Assembly (NCBI GenBank): GCA_013397845.1
Contig: VZTG01003728.1
Span: 506,752 to 570,751, forward strand
Length of the DNA: 64,000 nucleotides
DNA from: Melanocharis versteri
Taxonomy: Eukaryota; Chordata; Aves; Passeriformes; Melanocharitidae
Reading direction: 5' to 3'
Position numbers and translations under genes: made by a program. The notes below the pieces were generated by a model, which made no database searches, was not told the DNA's origin, and saw only the letters and a program-made list of their open reading frames with translations. This document shows positions 27,080 to 39,100 of the stretch, piece by piece; the stretch's first letter is position 1; every line of letters starts with the position of its first letter.

Positions 27080-27490
27080 TCATATTAGTGTTCCCACTGA
27101 GACTCTCCAAACCATGTGCCACCCACTTGCTCCCCCTCCCCCTCTGTGGAGGGCTGGAGAGGAGAATTGGAGGCACAAAAGGTAAAGATCACAGGTTGAG
27201 GTAAGAACTATTTATGGGGAATTGCAATGAGATAAGAAAATTAACAGTAACAGCAACAATACTCATGGGAGAGAGTAGAAGAAAAAACCCCATTACTGCT
27301 CACTGTGGAAACCCCTGCCAACAGATAATACCCCATTGCTCTCCCTGGCTCAGAACCAGTACCACCTGACTAGACTCCCTTCCCCCAAACCCAGCAATGT
27401 CATGAGGTAGAATAGCACAATCCTCCAGGTCCTAGCCATGCCCCCTCCTGGCTACTGCAAAAGTTAACACTATCCTGACTGGAATGAGGA
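27080..27490 (-). mobile_element. avian ERV LTR-like fragment, minus strand
   Basis: The reverse complement follows an LTR type I know from bird genomes: an opening like CCAGTCAGGATAGTGTTAAC, a CCAGGAGGGGGCATGGC segment, then CTTACCTCAACCTGTGATC, CTTTTGTGCCTCCAATTCTC and a GGGGGAGGGGGAG stretch near the end. Exact termini and a target duplication could not be fixed. The assignment is from memory of the family layout. Confidence 0.5.
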
Positions 27491-27536
27491 TATTGGCTTA
27501 AAGAAGAAAACAATTTTTTCATCTTTATGGGAGCCA

Positions 27537-27808
27537 CTCAGGAGAAATTTACTATGCTCTACCTCCTCTATCCATCTTCTTTGTTTCTATTTCTGGTTTT
27601 CTCTTTCACAGCTCACATAACCCAATACAGTCCAATAACCAAGAGATCCACCAGGAAAGCCAAGACAGGAGTGTATCAAGACACTGCTGAGTGTCAAAAC
27701 TCTTTTCTCATGCTCCTTACTCTAATTCCCAATCCTTGTCCAGATGTGGTGGGAAGTGAGAGAAGCTTTGGTGGGTGCCTGGAATCCAGGCAGGGTCAAT
27801 CCACGACA
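27537..27808 (+). mobile_element. LTR 3'-end fragment, plus strand
   Basis: It ends with GCTTTGGTGGGTGCCTGGA, then AGGCAGGGTCAATCCACGACA, a common terminal pattern of bird LTRs closing in CA (27808). It sits head to head with the minus-strand LTR-like piece just before it. The left border is a guess. Confidence 0.4.
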
Positions 27809-28364
27809 CTACATATTACAGAGACCACTTTTGACACTCATAGGCCATGACAGACCACTACTGCCTGACACTGGTACCAAAAGTTAATGGAAATTGTTAA
27901 TATTGTGGCTACTGTAGATATGGGAATCTCTAGATGTTTCAGAGAGGATTAGATTTATTGCTTACTGGTTTGGATTTCTGTGTCTCTCATAACTTCCAAA
28001 GAGTATCTCTCTCTATGGGAGATACTGAGCTCTGCAATAGCGAATAACTCCTAAACAGTATGGGTACTGTGGAATGCATTAAAAATAGAGACCAGAAGTA
28101 TTTAGCCAGGATGTATAACATGGATAACATTTTACCTTTGCCTTTGCATTGCACTTTCCAGGATATTATCTGGCAAGAGGGTTTGTAAATTCTGACCTGC
28201 TGTGCCAAAAATGCATGGAGATAGTTTGGGTTTAGCACTGTGTCCAAATGCAAGCTCTTGTGCAACCAGTGTCAGTGACTGTGTGTCTCTTACCTCAGAA
28301 CTTACTACTCCTGTTTGATTTTCTCCACTCGACAGGGCCCCAGAAAGCTTTGGCATGTACTGAA

Positions 28365-28422
28365 AGGCAACTAGGCTGTACTGATAAACTACAACTACAG
28401 AGGCAACTAGGCTGTACTGATA
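28365..28422 (+). repeat. short direct repeat, two 22-bp copies
   Basis: AGGCAACTAGGCTGTACTGATA occurs at 28365-28386 and exactly again at 28401-28422, a 36-bp period. Only two copies exist, so it looks like a local slippage or small tandem duplication. Confidence 0.9.
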
Positions 28423-29851
28423 GACAGGCAGCACAGGTCTGGCTGGACTAACATCCACAGAAGCTAGTCACAGACAGGAACAGCTTGGGACCACTACTTC
28501 CAGCTCCATGCTATAGGAAAGGCTGTTAGAGCAACATTAAATACCAGAGTATTACAACTATCAGTAAAACTGTCTAACCCAGGCTGTCTCTACACTTACA
28601 GCACAGAAAACCCACACCAGAACAGAATGGCAAAGGGCAACAGAATTGATTACAGCTAAGTAATTTTAGAATGAAGGAAGCTTCATAATACCATTTCTTT
28701 GGAAAAAAGTGGAAAATAATTTGGCAGAGAAAGTGAGGAAAGTAATCTCAGGTAATTACATGACCAATGACTTCAGCAGAAATCAGGAAACACTAATACA
28801 TTGTGAAAGTAACAGTACCCTCCAAACCTGCCACATGGGCTTGGCAGTGCTTGCACTTGGGTTAGTGTTTGCACTTGATGATCTTAAAGGTATTTTCAAA
28901 CCTAAATGTATGATCCTATGTAATGTCAAAATCATAATTAAAATCTAGCACAAAACCAAAACACGGGGAACAGAAAGCTTTTGCTGACTGGTTTTGATGA
29001 GCACTGTTTGGAAAGAAAATATACAACACGTACAGAGGAGCTGACTGCAAGATAAATGTCTTTCATAAGGCAATCAAGAAAATAAGAGAGCTAGAGGCAA
29101 AGCGGCTGAGGACTCAAGGGTAATGGTTGGTTCTGAGACAGGTTTGTAATCATGTTAAGATGCACAGGGGTATCTCAGAGCCAATTGCAATTAGAAAGAT
29201 CAAAATTATTCTAATGTGCAAACAAGATCTAGTTAAGAGTAATTTTCCTAGTGGAAGAGGTGTTTTCTACAGCTTCATGCCCCTTTTCAAAAGACCTATG
29301 TAGGCACATGGCAATATTCAGTACTGCAAAGCTAAAACCAGAGCAACTTCCTTACGCAAGAAGCTAATGAACAATAATTTAAGCAGACATTATTTCTTTG
29401 GTTTGCAATTAAGTGGTGCCTATATATATTACCAGAGCCAGGGCTTTAGTGTTTGAGAGCTTTACAAGCATAAACCAGAATGGTTTTCTTACAGGATTAT
29501 AGTAAAAACAAAATTGAGAAAGGACATGTAAACATCAAGGACTGTGAAAGACTGCCAAATAATAACAGAAAATGCTTGAAAGCAAAACTATTACTCTTAA
29601 GAAATGAAGGGAAGGTTAAGAGCCTTTCATCTTCCCACATCGATTGGGAACTGCTAATATGATCTGACAGTAACCCCTGATATTTCACTGTTGGACATCT
29701 GAAGGATATTAACAAAAGAAAAGAGAGGAACAGTGAATCAACTTCTGCTTGAGAAGCCTATAAAGCATGTTATGTAAAAAGCAGTCTAACACAGCAGTGG
29801 CTGAGAAGGCGCACGAGGATATTAAATATGGATATTGGAGCTTGTGAGAAG

Positions 29852-29899
29852 TCACTCCTACTGGACTACAAGAAAGTATTTGATTCAGTTCAACATTCA
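29852..29899 (+). pseudogene. fossil reverse-transcriptase motif (ancient LINE remnant)
   Basis: The plus-strand frame from 29852 reads SLLLDYKKVFDSVQHS, close to the catalytic motif A of non-LTR reverse transcriptases (D-Y/F-x-K-A-F-D-S-V-x-H). Flanking frames contain stops, and I could not extend the match to neighbouring RT motifs, so only a small fossil is supported. Confidence 0.35.
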
Positions 29900-31146
29900 G
29901 AAAGAACACATGCACCACTGAACGACATGATATTTAATATATGATTTACCTGTAATCATGTGGAAGTCCTAGTGGTCACACACATTTATAAGAAAAGATT
30001 TTGTATCAATGCTATCAGTAAAAGGAAGTTCAGAGCAAAACCTGGAAGTATGATCAGAACAGTGGTAAAACCAAATAAAGCACATACGACGTTTGACAAA
30101 GTTGCCACATTATGAAAAAAACCAAATTTGCAAAACCCCTCATTTTACACTTATCTATTCAGAATGCTTTGTAAGCTCAAAAATGTCCACAGTTGAAAGG
30201 AATGATGACTGAGGAAAAATCAGTTCTATATTTCACATGATTATCTTGCAAAGAAAACTGCCTCTAGAATGATTTTCAGCTCTAAACCAGACTTTAAGTC
30301 TTCAATTATAATGTGGAATCAGAATCATACACCTCAGGTCTGAAAAAGTGAGAAAGAATGAATATTGATACTGTTTTATACAAAAACAGAACAAAAAGAA
30401 ATAAATGCTTCTTGGTTGTTGCTGGACAAAAATATCAGTAGATTTAGTCTGATTTCCAACAAAAAAGCAGCTTATGGGAGGGAGTGCCATGTCCATCCAT
30501 ACATCAGGTTGTCCCACAACAGCTTTTGAACCTCTTAGTCAATTGCAAACAAATCTGGCACAAGGGTTATCACATCAGGTGCATTGCTTCCTGAAAATTT
30601 CTTAAAATTGACAGGTATATTGGGTACAGGGACTGAAATTACTGTCATTGTTATGGGAAAATCTTTAAGTGCTCTGTTGCTTCAAACAGAATTTATCTAG
30701 CCTTATTTCTGTAGAATAAGTTAGTGACTTTTAATGGCATTTCAAAAGTAAACTCAGAAAAAAAGAGAAATATTAAAATGCAGAAAAACCCTACAAAATT
30801 TTTTGCTAGCTATAAAGTTCTTCCAAATCAGGCCATAAGGTGCGCCAAGATTTGTAGGCCTTTGAACACTCTGTTTCAGTTGACTGGTATAATGAATACA
30901 AAAGGACATATTTTCAGGTGCGTGGCAAAATGAAGCTTGAAACATATAAATAATAATAGTGTAGAGAGATCAATGCCCATGACTTAAACATATTTACAAG
31001 TCAATAATTGAGTCTAAACTCCCCGCACTCTAAATTTCTCCCCATACAACATTTCAGAAAAATCCAAAGGCAAGACAAAAATATCAAAGCAGAGCCAAGC
31101 AGCCTAAGCAGCTCTGTGGAACTACCTATTGCCATGTCCTCTGCTC

Positions 31147-31790
31147 AGAATCACAGAACCACAGGATGAGTCAGGTTGGGAGGCACCACAGTGGCTCATT
31201 TCAATCAACCTCCCTACTCCAGCAGGGTTATCCCAGAGCACACGGTGCAGGATTGTGTCCAGACAGTTCTTGAGTATCTCCAGTGAGGGAGAGTCACAGC
31301 CTCTCCAGACAACCTGTTCCAGTGCTTGCTCACCTGCACAATAAAAAAGTTCTTCCTCATATTCAGGTGGAACTTCCTGGGCATCAGTTCCTGCCCGATG
31401 CTTCTCGTCCCATTGCTCAGCACCTCTGAGAGGAGCCTAGATCCATCCCATTGACACCCTCCTGTCAGACACCTGTGTACACTGACAAGGCTCCCTCTCA
31501 GCCATCTCTTCGAGGCTGAACAGGACCAGTTCCTCAGCCTTTCCTTGTAAGAGAGATGCTCCAGCTCTTTAATCATCTTTGTAACCCTCTGCTGGACCCA
31601 CTCCAGGAGCTCCATGTCTCTCTTGTCCTGAGGAGCCCAGAACCAGACGCAGCACCCCAGGTGAGGCCTCACCAGGGCCGAGTAGAGGGGCAGGATCACC
31701 TTCCATGACCTGCTGGTAACTTTTTTCCAATGCACACAGGGTAGCCTTCTTGGGCAGTGCTGGCTCATTCAGACCCTCTCTGCAGCATCT
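31147..31790 (-). mobile_element. CR1 LINE 3' fragment, minus strand, ORF2 tail still open
   Basis: Its 3' end on the plus strand starts AATCACAGAACCACAGGATG. The minus-strand frame is open for 184 codons (31214-31768) and carries the CR1 ORF2 C-terminal signatures LPLYSALVRPHLGCC, MELLEWVQQRVTKMIKEL, KFHLNMRKNFF and VSKHWNRLSGEAV. A long open frame implies a fairly young or slowly decayed copy compared with the others here. It is 5'-truncated and has no endonuclease or RT catalytic core. Confidence 0.88.
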
Positions 31791-31999
31791 GATATTGATA
31801 ACTTGCTCTAGGGGAAAGAACTGAAAGACATTTTAAAAATTATTTTTCTAGAGAGATTTCTTTCTGAAGCTAAGAAGCTAACAGTGGTATTTGTTTATCT
31901 GGGTGTTGGGTTGTTTTGGTTGTATTTTCATTGCCGTTGTTGGTTGTTTTTTTGGGGGGGTGTTGTCTTGGTGTTTTGTTTTTTTTCCTTTTTATTCAG

Positions 32000-32004
32000 C
32001 CTCA
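32000..32004. repeat. left target-site duplication of solo LTR
   Basis: CCTCA lies directly before the TG of the LTR, and the same five bases follow its CA. Confidence 0.85.
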
Positions 32005-32807
32005 TGTCAGAGACTGAAATTGTTCATGCCTCAAACATTGATACAAAGTTGTGCTCATTATAACAAAACTGTATACAGAAGCTACCACCAAAGAAGCCTC
32101 CGTGGAGATACCTGACTGGGACTTTGGACTGAAAGACAAACTACTGAGATTAGATAAAGGGAAAACTCATTCTTCAATCACCTGAAACAAACAAGTAAAC
32201 AAGGAAAAGAACGTGAGCCAAACCCAGCAGCCATGCTAAGAACCATCTGTGGCTTGCTTCGGGGTGGGGGAGGCCGTAGCCCACAGACTTATTTACTGGG
32301 AGCAGGTTTGCACAGATTTCCCCCCCAGCCGAGGTGGGGGAGGAAGTTTCTGTGCGTTGTAACCTCTGCTGAAAGGCAGTGAGCCCAGCCTCCCTTACAC
32401 AAACTGGCTATGGAACCCCAAACCCTGGGAAGGCCACATCCACAGGATATTCACGTGAGAGGCAGTTGAGGGGTGCCTTAATCCATCAAAGTCCCCCCGA
32501 AGTGTCCCTCCCCGAGTCATTCCTGAAGCCTTGCACCACAGGACTGCACGTGATGCAACAAATGTGGAGTCTGTTGTAAGAGACAATGGCAAACTCCCCC
32601 CTCCCAGGGTGGTGCCTGGGTTTTCCTACCTGGCCTGAGCGAATATTAACCCATTGGATTCTGTGCTTTTCGAGGGGACCTTCATCACCAAGAAGAGCAG
32701 CTGGAGAGGATCAATGGAACGTCATTGGGATCCACAGAGTGGTGATATTTTCCTTATTCTGTCCCTGTTACTCTCTTTCTGTCCCCCCCACCTATTTCCT
32801 ATTTCTT

Positions 32808-32833
32808 TCTCTCTCTCTCTCTCTCTCTCTCTC
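32808..32833 (+). repeat. (CT)n microsatellite inside the solo LTR
   Basis: This is an uninterrupted TC/CT dinucleotide run, at the same place as the imperfect C/T-rich tracts in the related LTRs near 55780 and 59200. It probably grew from the LTR's own pyrimidine tract. Confidence 0.9.
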
Positions 32834-32854
32834 ACCGCCCCATATTTACTATCA

Positions 32855-32860
32855 AATAAA
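32855..32860 (+). promoter_or_regulatory. LTR polyadenylation signal AATAAA
   Basis: AATAAA lies 90 bases before the LTR end, at the expected place for the retroviral signal. The corresponding site has decayed in both LTRs of the 55-59 kb element. Confidence 0.6.
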
Positions 32861-32950
32861 ACCCGTACTATTGTCACTGGCTTATGGTCTCGTTTGTACC
32901 TTAATTCAGGCAGCGGCAGTTCTAAGAACCTTAGTAATTGGATCTTGACA

Positions 32951-32955
32951 CCTCA
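32951..32955. repeat. right target-site duplication of solo LTR
   Basis: CCTCA lies directly after the terminal CA of the LTR, identical to the left copy. Confidence 0.85.
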
Positions 32956-32974
32956 TTAAGAAGTTGCGTTAGGC

Positions 32975-33120
32975 ATTGGAGTTGTTCATCAAGCACAAGT
33001 TGGATGGAGCTCCGAGTGACCCAGTCTAGTGAGTGGCATCCCTGTCCATGGAAAACGGTTGGAACTAGATGATCTTTAAGGTCCCTTCCAACCCAAAGCA
33101 TTCTATGATCTTGTGTGATT
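32975..33120 (+). mobile_element. CR1 LINE 3' terminus, plus strand
   Basis: It shows AAGTTGGATGGAGCTC, GTTGGAACTAGATGATC, AAGGTCCCTTCCAACCC and ATTCTATGATC in order, the CR1 3' end with its terminal repeat. It is strongly 5'-truncated and lies 20 bp from the solo LTR. Confidence 0.88.
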
Positions 33121-36100
33121 AAGTGCATTGTAGACCAAGGCTTCTAAGGCAACCAGCAATAGGACACATATACTAGAGTACCTTAAAAAAGAGAAAATTA
33201 TAAAATGCCTGAGACATAGCAAGTTAACCAATTTGTCTCAATGAAATATTTTTACTTTGTCAGGAGATAAAGGCTTATTTTTTTGAAGAAGTGGAAAAAA
33301 ACCTCAGAAAACACAAAGGGGAAGAAAATGATCTAGTATATTTTCTTTTTACTCCTGTCCATACCTCACAGAAAAAGAATAATGAATATTTTAATTTATT
33401 GCTGATTCATATTGTTTTAATCAAGTTGAAACAGGCTATACAGAACTGAATGTTGTACATGGGTATTATGCACGTACCCCCTTTCTTTCCAAGCATCTTA
33501 TATAATATACTTCAGTTTCTTATTATGATGGATTTGAAATTATTTAAGTATTTTTTGTTATGCAATTTGGTTAATCTCTGCAGTTCCTTTTATGGAGTAC
33601 ATCAGCCTTCAGGCTTTTGAAATACACATTTAAACTGGCAGCTCTACATATTATTACTCTTTTGGAAATTTCTTTTAGAAGAATCATATTTATTGTTAAG
33701 GAACATGTTTAAACACAGCTTTTATGAAAATATCTTCAAGATCCCTGCAACTACTTCATAGACTTATAATAAGGTTTTACTCCTATTAAAATAATTCAGT
33801 TATAAAGATGAATCGAGAGACAGGCCACTGGAATAAATATTACTCAAAGTTCTTGTACCATAATCATCTAAACACTTTAATATTTATAGTCACCCCTAAC
33901 TAGTATATAAGAAATTAGTGCCATGTAACAAGCTTATCTTTGTTTTTATTTCGCATTTCATAAAACATATACATAGTTTATACAGGCATTTAAGAAGATG
34001 TTGCAAGCATTATAGTTAAGTAGCAGATGAAGCTTTCCACCAAAAATAAACATCCAGGCACAGCTATTAGTATCACTAGGACTAAGAATAAAGCATATAT
34101 TAACAATTATTCTTCTTCATTGTAACCCCTATTTCAAACAAAGAGAAGGAAAATTCATTCCCAGAGGCCTGCAGAAGCTTCTGTGAATCTCACAGAGCCT
34201 TGACACGATGCCTCAGTGATAGACAAAAGGATCTGTTGGCCCTTCTGGTGTGAATTCCATGCAGAGAAAAGTTTTTTTTTAACAACTTCATTTAATTTTT
34301 GACTGACGTTGTAGGGAAGAAAATGAGATTATTCTTCCTCCTTTTGGTATTACAGATCTCCTTTGCATTTTGGAAACTGAAATGATACAGAATTGGCACT
34401 ATCATGAGTGCTAAACATTCTGCTCAGTTTTACAAACATATTTGAACTGGAAGGTTAAATTAGAGTCCTAAAGAAGTAAACTAACTGCAAGAACAATTGT
34501 TGTTTTTTGTTAGTTAGAGCAAAACAGTTGCTATTTACACCTGGTCCTCCTCTCCAGTGCAGTGAGAGTGCAACTCCTCTCTATTACAAACTTGTGGCTG
34601 TTCTGATTCCTGGTAAAAAGATATAGTCCTGTCAATTTACATAAATTAAAAGCTGGAGAATCAATAAAATATTTTGGCTTAAATATTATTTTTATATCTG
34701 CAAAAGCAGCATTTAAAAAAAAATTATCAAAAAGATTTGCAGCACTAAAATAACAGACAAGTGCTTATTCTTCATTCTTTTTCTAGGATTTGTGTGAATG
34801 TATACACTATTACTTTTAGGGAAAATGCTCATAACAAAATGCCTGTAAAAGAATGTCTTGAACACATAGTGCTGCTACATTTTGGCAGCTTTGCGTAAGT
34901 ATAGTACAGGAAAGAATGCACCTGAAATGCTTCTTGTCATTCAGCATAAATTTAGGGCAAATTACAGTGCTGCATGACACAATCTGAAGTAACAGCATAC
35001 CACAGACACTTAGTGAAGAATACCTACTCTTATCATTAACAAAGGCCTCTTCCCCAGCACTATACAGCAGAACGTGGAGTAGACAACACAGAAGAGTGTT
35101 GGTCAGATGTGGAGGTTTGCTCCTGTTCTAAACAGCATTTATAAACTGTTTATAACTCAATGTCTCTCCACTTGTGGAACACTGCTTTCCAAAATAGTAA
35201 GATTAATGTAGAGATTTTAAGTTTCCTACCAGTCTCATTGCTCCTGGCATTTGCCAGCTCCAAGGTAAAGTTCTTTCGACTCATAAAGTCTACAGTAACT
35301 ACAAAGGTTTGTCTACTAGCAATTAGCAAAAATCAACATAATGAGAGTTACACAGAGTTTTTGGCTGCTAGATACAGTTACAGAAGACTTCTTACTGTTT
35401 TGGACAGAAAGATGAGTTTGCTGAACTGAACTCTCAGAACAGGCTTTTTCAAAAATGTCTTCAAATGATTTTTAAACAAATCCCTCAGTATTATTATGTA
35501 GCCATGACCATCCTTTCAGTCATCAGCTGTGGTGGTTACATGACCACTCAAATTTTATTAATACAATAATAACGTTTCCAACACAGGCTGGGGTAGAAGT
35601 GACAAAATTCTTGCCTTTTATTCATCAGATAGAAGAGGATGTGGTTAGGATTCATAACAACTATGACCAAAGGAGATATTTAACCCAGATAAACAAACTC
35701 TGCTTTTATCTTTATTCACCAGGATGTGCCTTATGGTACGACCACTTCTGACCCTTCATTTGAACACCTGTGGAATGTGACATCCTTCTGTCTGGGCTGG
35801 GTGACCACTGTGTGCCTACCATTCACCCCAAAATCAAGAGTTATGAATCTGCAAGTATCCTCTGTCTCTATAATTGAGGTATAGTTTGTGAGACATCACA
35901 TTAAAAGAAAAATTCACCTAGTGAGATGAATTGCTTTAAAATAAGCTGCCCTAAAATTAGGAACCTAAAGCTATATTTAGACAATTAAAGGACTGTCCCA
36001 CTTTTCACAAGTTTCCTTATCTGGCTGGAGCAACTGGGTGATCATCTTGCTTAGAACAATCAGGCCACCTATTTAAAGTGTGTTGGCTAAGTTTTTTAAA

Positions 36101-39100
36101 ATCAATTTAAATATTGATTACTTAAATAGACTCCATCACTAAACAGTGTTTAGAGTACAGCATTCAACTGCTCTGAAGGAAAATAAAGACAAGCAAAGGG
36201 TTTCCAAAAAGAACATATCAGAGAAACTTAGGTAAAGGTAATCAGATTGAATAACTATTGCTTAATTTTTGATACCTACTAAGATGACTATGGAATAATC
36301 CCAGCTTCATCAGAATCAAATATTTTAATCCACTTCTTATGCAGTTCAAGATGACTTGAGAAATTAATTAATTTGTTAGTTAGAGCATAATATAAAGTTT
36401 TTCCTTAAAATGAAAAGAAACAAATCACCAAAATACACAAATATCTGTTTCTACTTTAAAAAAAAAAAAATGAAGAAAATTACATTAGATTTTCCATTAC
36501 TACAAACTTACAAGAAGTACAAATCTGTTTGATTTCCTACAGGAGCTGTATTGCCTTTCTGGAGATTTTCTCAAAGTTGTAAATGACATTTTTAAAAGTA
36601 AAAAATTATTTAAGGTTAAGACTCAGCCATCAACAACAAGATCTTTATCTTCATTTTGATAACATAATTATCTGACTCAGTAAAACTTGCAGTTTGTAAT
36701 CCATCTGTAGTAGACATTGCAATGCAAAATTAAAACAATAAACAACCAAAATAAAAAAGTGTTTCAGACATCCTCATGCAGCAATAGAAAAAAAATGTCC
36801 CTTTTGTTTCTTCTTTTCATGCAACCCTTGGAGACTGATACTGAAATTTGATCCTGTGCTGCTGCAAAAAAATTATCCAGGTGCACCTCCAGTAACAAAA
36901 TGCAGCCCAAATGCTGTGTATATTTTTTTTTCTGACGAATAGTATCTAGATGGTCAGTTTTCTCCTCAACTTTTAATCTTCATGAGACTTTATCAGAAAA
37001 TTTATCAGAAATATTATTATAACCTCTGGTTCTATATTGGCAACAGTGAGCAATAAGCACTACTTTCTTTCCTTGGTACTTTTTTTGGTCATATCCAAAG
37101 TCATCCATCTTGTGCAAAAGCTTCTTTTCCTCAAATTTAACTGTTAGATGCCTCAATCTGAAAGTGCTAAACATAGATGGATTCAAAGGGATCAACTGTC
37201 AGTATTCTGACACCTGAATAAATCCACTTTCCAGATACTTAAATTAAGCTGCTGTTATCTTTTCTGTCTGATAAACAGAGCGGAAATGACTGCTTACTTT
37301 TTATTTCATAGTATAAGTGAAAATCCTGTAAGCATGCATCTTTCTGTAATTATTAGTAATTTCATATACTGTCTATAAACACTTCCTGTCATGCAGAGCA
37401 AACTACATTCCCTGAACAGCTATTGAAACATTGACACTTTATTTCATGCAAGGCATAAATTTTCTCTGTTGTATAAGCAAGATATTGCACCCTACTTCAT
37501 TTTCCCCTGATGTCATTTATGAAGACAGTGAGGCCATTTTAAATTTTAGGGTGCCATCCCTTCTCATGAGCCTTCCTACAAAAGCACTGAGGGGTCTGAA
37601 AAATGACCTCTGAAGATTTCAATCTTTTCTCTCTGCTACAGTTTAATATTGCAGATTTTTCTTCTAATGAAATATCTCACAAAGGCTTTCAGAAACTGAG
37701 TATGAAAATCACCCTCCCAGAAAAAAAAAATATCAGAGTGTGTGAAGTTTTTCTTTGGAATTGCAGGATGCTGAAACAGAAAAATCAAGCTGAACATCTA
37801 CTATTTCACATTTCTCTGCCTGGATTAAAAAAGTAGGATGCAACTACAAATGTTGGTGCAACACACCAACAGAAAATTGAATCTTAGCAGTTACTCTTAC
37901 CTTTCAACAAAGACAAAGTTACCACAAAACATTATTTGATTTAGATGAAGGCAAGATTCTTGTTTGAGGGCTAAAATTTTTCAAAAAGTAGACTGGAAAA
38001 AATCACCATAAGCATGACCATCTTCTCATATCTAGAATGCATCTGAACTTTTGGATTTAGCTTAGCACTGGTAAACCTTACCTAAAAAGCTTAATTGCTC
38101 ATGCAACAAATTGCCACCTACACTCGTTAATATTCTCAAAATACATGGATTTACTGAAGTGAATGCACTGCCCTATACTTCACATATTTCACTGAACTTA
38201 GAAATACAACATAATGAATACTTGGATCTGGCTATGACAGCCAATATGCAAAATAATTAATCATCAGAATACAAGGCATCTCAAAAATTTCACTGCTGAC
38301 ATCCCAAAAATACTTGCAAGACTGACATCAAGAAGATATAAAAGAGTTTGGAAATTTGTAGAAATATTAAGAAATTAGAACACACAGCTTACAATGTTTT
38401 CATGTGAAGAACAGTTCAAAATATACACAAGAAAAGAAAGAACACTAGGAAGGGTTATTTCAGACTTATTGTTCTACATGGTGTAAAAAAACCCACAATT
38501 TATTTTTGTGTCAAAGTACTGTACTATAGTTTGACATTAGAATATCTATCCCCTTTCTGAAAAAAATTCAACAGATTTCTAACACTGCCCACTGCTATTA
38601 ACATATTAGTTAAAGATGGTTTCATTTTTTACTATCTATACTGACATTAAGCAAAGACAGTACTTCATACTTTGCATCTAGTGTAACAGTGAGGGGAAAA
38701 ATCGAATTACTATAGAAATAATCCTAGTAGACTGAGGTAGAGGACAGATGTCACACAACAGCCTCCCTCATAATCCTAGGACTCTCAAGTGAGTTCTTGG
38801 AAACTTCCTGATGCTAGCTAATAATTTTCATCTCCTTAATGTGGGCAGCATCCTATGTCCTAGTTTAGCAGAACAGAGAAAGCCTTTTCTAATGAGGTAA
38901 CATAACAGGCAAAGACAAAAGACCCAATACAATGAAGCACACAAAGCAAACCAATGTTATTCAATTTGATTGTGCTGGGTTGGTTGCCTCCTTAATGTAA
39001 GTTTGTAGCTGACAAACTGTGAGCATTTTTAGATGTATTATTTATGTCAGTTCTTCAGGCAAAAGCAGGGCATGTTTGGAGCAACAAAGCTCACTTTCAC

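Larger units (their letters stand above)
32005..32950 (+). mobile_element. solo LTR of an endogenous retrovirus with 5-bp target duplication
   Basis: It begins TGTCAGAGACTG and ends GGATCTTGACA (TG...CA). It is flanked on both sides by the identical 5 bases CCTCA (32000-32004 and 32951-32955), the target duplication left by integration. Inside are a C/T-rich tract, an AATAAA at 32855-32860 and a 3' portion (TTATGGTCTCGTTTGTACC, GGATCTTGACA) shared with the LTRs at 55379 and 58895. No internal retroviral sequence is present, so it arose by LTR-LTR recombination. It is antisense to RNF180. Confidence 0.88.

Noticed and set aside
32586..32959. Overlapping plus-strand frames of 101 and 120 codons with a run of Ser/Leu
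   Set aside because: They translate the LTR and its CT repeat; no protein family is recognised.
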